The translations under genes and the position numbers were made by a program. From NCBI RefSeq assembly GCF_000341285.1, contig NW_005178417.1, positions 27,854 to 91,853 of the forward strand: DNA of 64,000 bases, read 5' to 3'. How positions within the stretch are numbered: the stretch's first letter is position 1; each line of letters opens with the position of its first letter. The notes under the pieces are model-generated. The model did not search any database. It had not been told where the DNA came from and worked only from the letters and a program-made list of their open reading frames with translations. This document shows positions 62,451 through 64,000 of this stretch, piece by piece. Source of the stretch: Galdieria sulphuraria. Its lineage: Eukaryota > Rhodophyta > Bangiophyceae > Galdieriales > Galdieriaceae.

Positions 62451-64000
62451 CGCCAAAGAGAAATTAAACAACCTTCTGTTTATTTCGGAGTACAAATATA
62501 AATAAACGAACGATTGACTGTTTGTCGGTCACAACAACAACAAGGAAAACAGTAAAGGATACCAATCCAACTTCTTCTCTTTATCAACTGATGACTATGT
62601 CATACCCTTTATGGCTTGGACTGAGATGACTACAACTATGGCAAGAACGATCAATATGGCTTTTTCAACTATCGATATTCTTATTCTCGTATGCTAATAT
62701 AATGGCAACTCTCATAGGGTACAAGAAGGATTAGAAGGAAGCCAATGTTTATTTCACAAGTTTTTTATGCTCTTTGAGAGTATAAAGCTATTGAACATGG
62801 CCCATTCTCACATAGATAAGAAAGTTTCTTTCAGAATTTTCGAGAGTAGTCATGAGAGTTCCGAGTGATATAGATTGTTCATGAAGAATTTGTTCCATAG
62901 ACGTCTCTCTCTAGATTTTCTGTATTTTATGGAACAGTTTTCACGTCACTTTTGCTTCATTTCGAAACACGGAACTAGAGTATGAACCAAGTCATTCTCT
63001 TCTGTAGTCTATTCAAAAGCTCCAGTTGAAATATATTATTTAGTAGAAATGCAGAAACCCGCAAGCACAGCACTGCTTTATTCTCAGCAATCATCAAATT
63101 CCTTTCTTACGATATCATGACAAGTAGCAGCTTATCACTAAAGCTACAAAAGTTGATGATAGCAAAAGACAAACCAAAACAAATGTGCAAAGAAGGATCC
63201 AAAATATCTCGTGGTTTTATCAAATCTCAGAAACAACATTGACTCACACAAGTGTATCATCAATACTCAATTTCTGTAAGAGTCAATAACTCCTGTTTCT
63301 TTCTCCTCTGAAAATAGTGGCATTTGATACTGTGAATTCTGTTAAGAGGAGAAAAGATATTTTCAAGAAAAATTCAATTCAATCGAATTGAGTCTATTCT
63401 AGCGACTCTCTTCTCGTATCTTGTCATTGCATATCATTTGAATCATAGTTGAATTCCTTCTCCTCAATAGTCGACTATACATTTGAGGTGTTTTTGAAGG
63501 TAAACATGACTGTTTAGGTTTAAAGGCTTTTGTTGCATCCTCTTGTACGATAAACTTTGTAAAAACCACAACTTTTAAAGATATACAAGAAAGCAAACTA
63601 TAAAAAGTACAAAGCTGCTTTAGGAACGAGATAACTCCAAGAGGGCTATTATCTCTTCCAATATAAAAAGAGGTAAAACTTTTAAAAGCTCTGCAAATTC
63701 AAAGAACGATTTGTTCAGCTGCAGTTGAGTCCTACTATTTTTCTTCCATTCTCAACCATCAGCTCATTGAATAAGTGAGTCACTATACAAAAGTTCCTTG
63801 CGTTAAGCACTTGGAAGAAGACTCTTGCGAAATATAACCTGATGGGTACACTAGTAGAGGCTTCCTTTTGGATATTGGTAACGAGAATCAAAGACAACCC
63901 AACGTTTCGTTTAAAAAACGGGTCTATCAATAGAAGAAATGTTCATTTCTACTAGGGACAAGTCAAACTTGAAAAAGAAGAGAAACGCCTTTTTATCCAA
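62451..64000. other. Gene-poor end of the window
   Basis: About 1.55 kb with only short frames; the longest (63399-63596, minus) is basic and unremarkable. Contains the promoter of the intact NTPase gene near 62451-62600. No telomere-like repeat, transposon or RNA gene was recognised. Confidence 0.45.

Overview
The window is nuclear DNA of a compact, AT-rich eukaryote, most likely a cyanidiophycean red alga of the Galdieria type. Three things support this. A nuclear gene encodes a ferredoxin-dependent bilin reductase of the PebA type (needed to make phycobilins). Genes sit a few tens to hundreds of bases apart and carry many very short GT-AG introns (38 to 82 nt, mostly about 50). An ArsB pump of bacterial type, of the kind described as horizontally acquired in Galdieria, is present. 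Species assignment is inference; no organelle or rRNA marker is present.

Layout. 0-12.5 kb: 3' part of a ClpB/Hsp100 gene, a SANT-like hypothetical gene, a small MICOS-like membrane protein, an E2F factor, trehalose-6-phosphate phosphatase, an extended-synaptotagmin-like protein, pebA, a serine-rich unknown and a PSME3IP1/FAM192A homologue. 12.8-23.5 kb: GH30 glycosidase, thiolase, LSM4, PRP38, ribosomal protein L3, two small unknowns (one CHCH-like), a SufE-MnmA fusion and an ESCO/Eco1 cohesin acetyltransferase. 23.6-33.2 kb: cactin, a gamma-tubulin complex protein, MND1, TTC27, a Rad60/NIP45-type SUMO-like-domain protein and a LIN54/TSO1 CXC protein. 33.2-41 kb: ArsB, a GC-rich candidate Pol III RNA locus, and a SWI/SNF ATPase. 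41-50 kb: alpha/beta hydrolase, BUD31, an SKA1-like protein, unknowns, bystin, a plastid HEAT-repeat protein and a Cys/His-rich unknown. 50-57 kb: sparse DNA with tRNA-Ser(AGA), a RETICULATA-like plastid protein, GPN3 and a secreted phosphoesterase. 57.6-62.5 kb: two tandem copies of a large P-loop NTPase of unknown role, one intact and one broken. 62.5-64 kb: nothing recognised.

Themes. Cell-cycle and chromosome genes are frequent (E2F, LIN54, Rad60-like, SKA1-like, ESCO, GCP, MND1). Several have GGCGCC-centred, E2F-like sites at their starts, including a perfect palindrome at the E2F gene itself, which suggests a local view of an E2F/DREAM regulon. Spliceosome genes are also frequent (LSM4, PRP38, cactin, BUD31), as fits an intron-rich genome. 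Plastid functions are represented by PebA, SufE-MnmA, the HEAT protein, the RETICULATA-like protein and perhaps the alpha/beta hydrolase. Many ORFs begin at non-ATG codons when read naively; starts given here are the first in-frame ATG or a spliced ATG exon. All exon boundaries were inferred by eye from GT/AG sites, frame continuity and family similarity.
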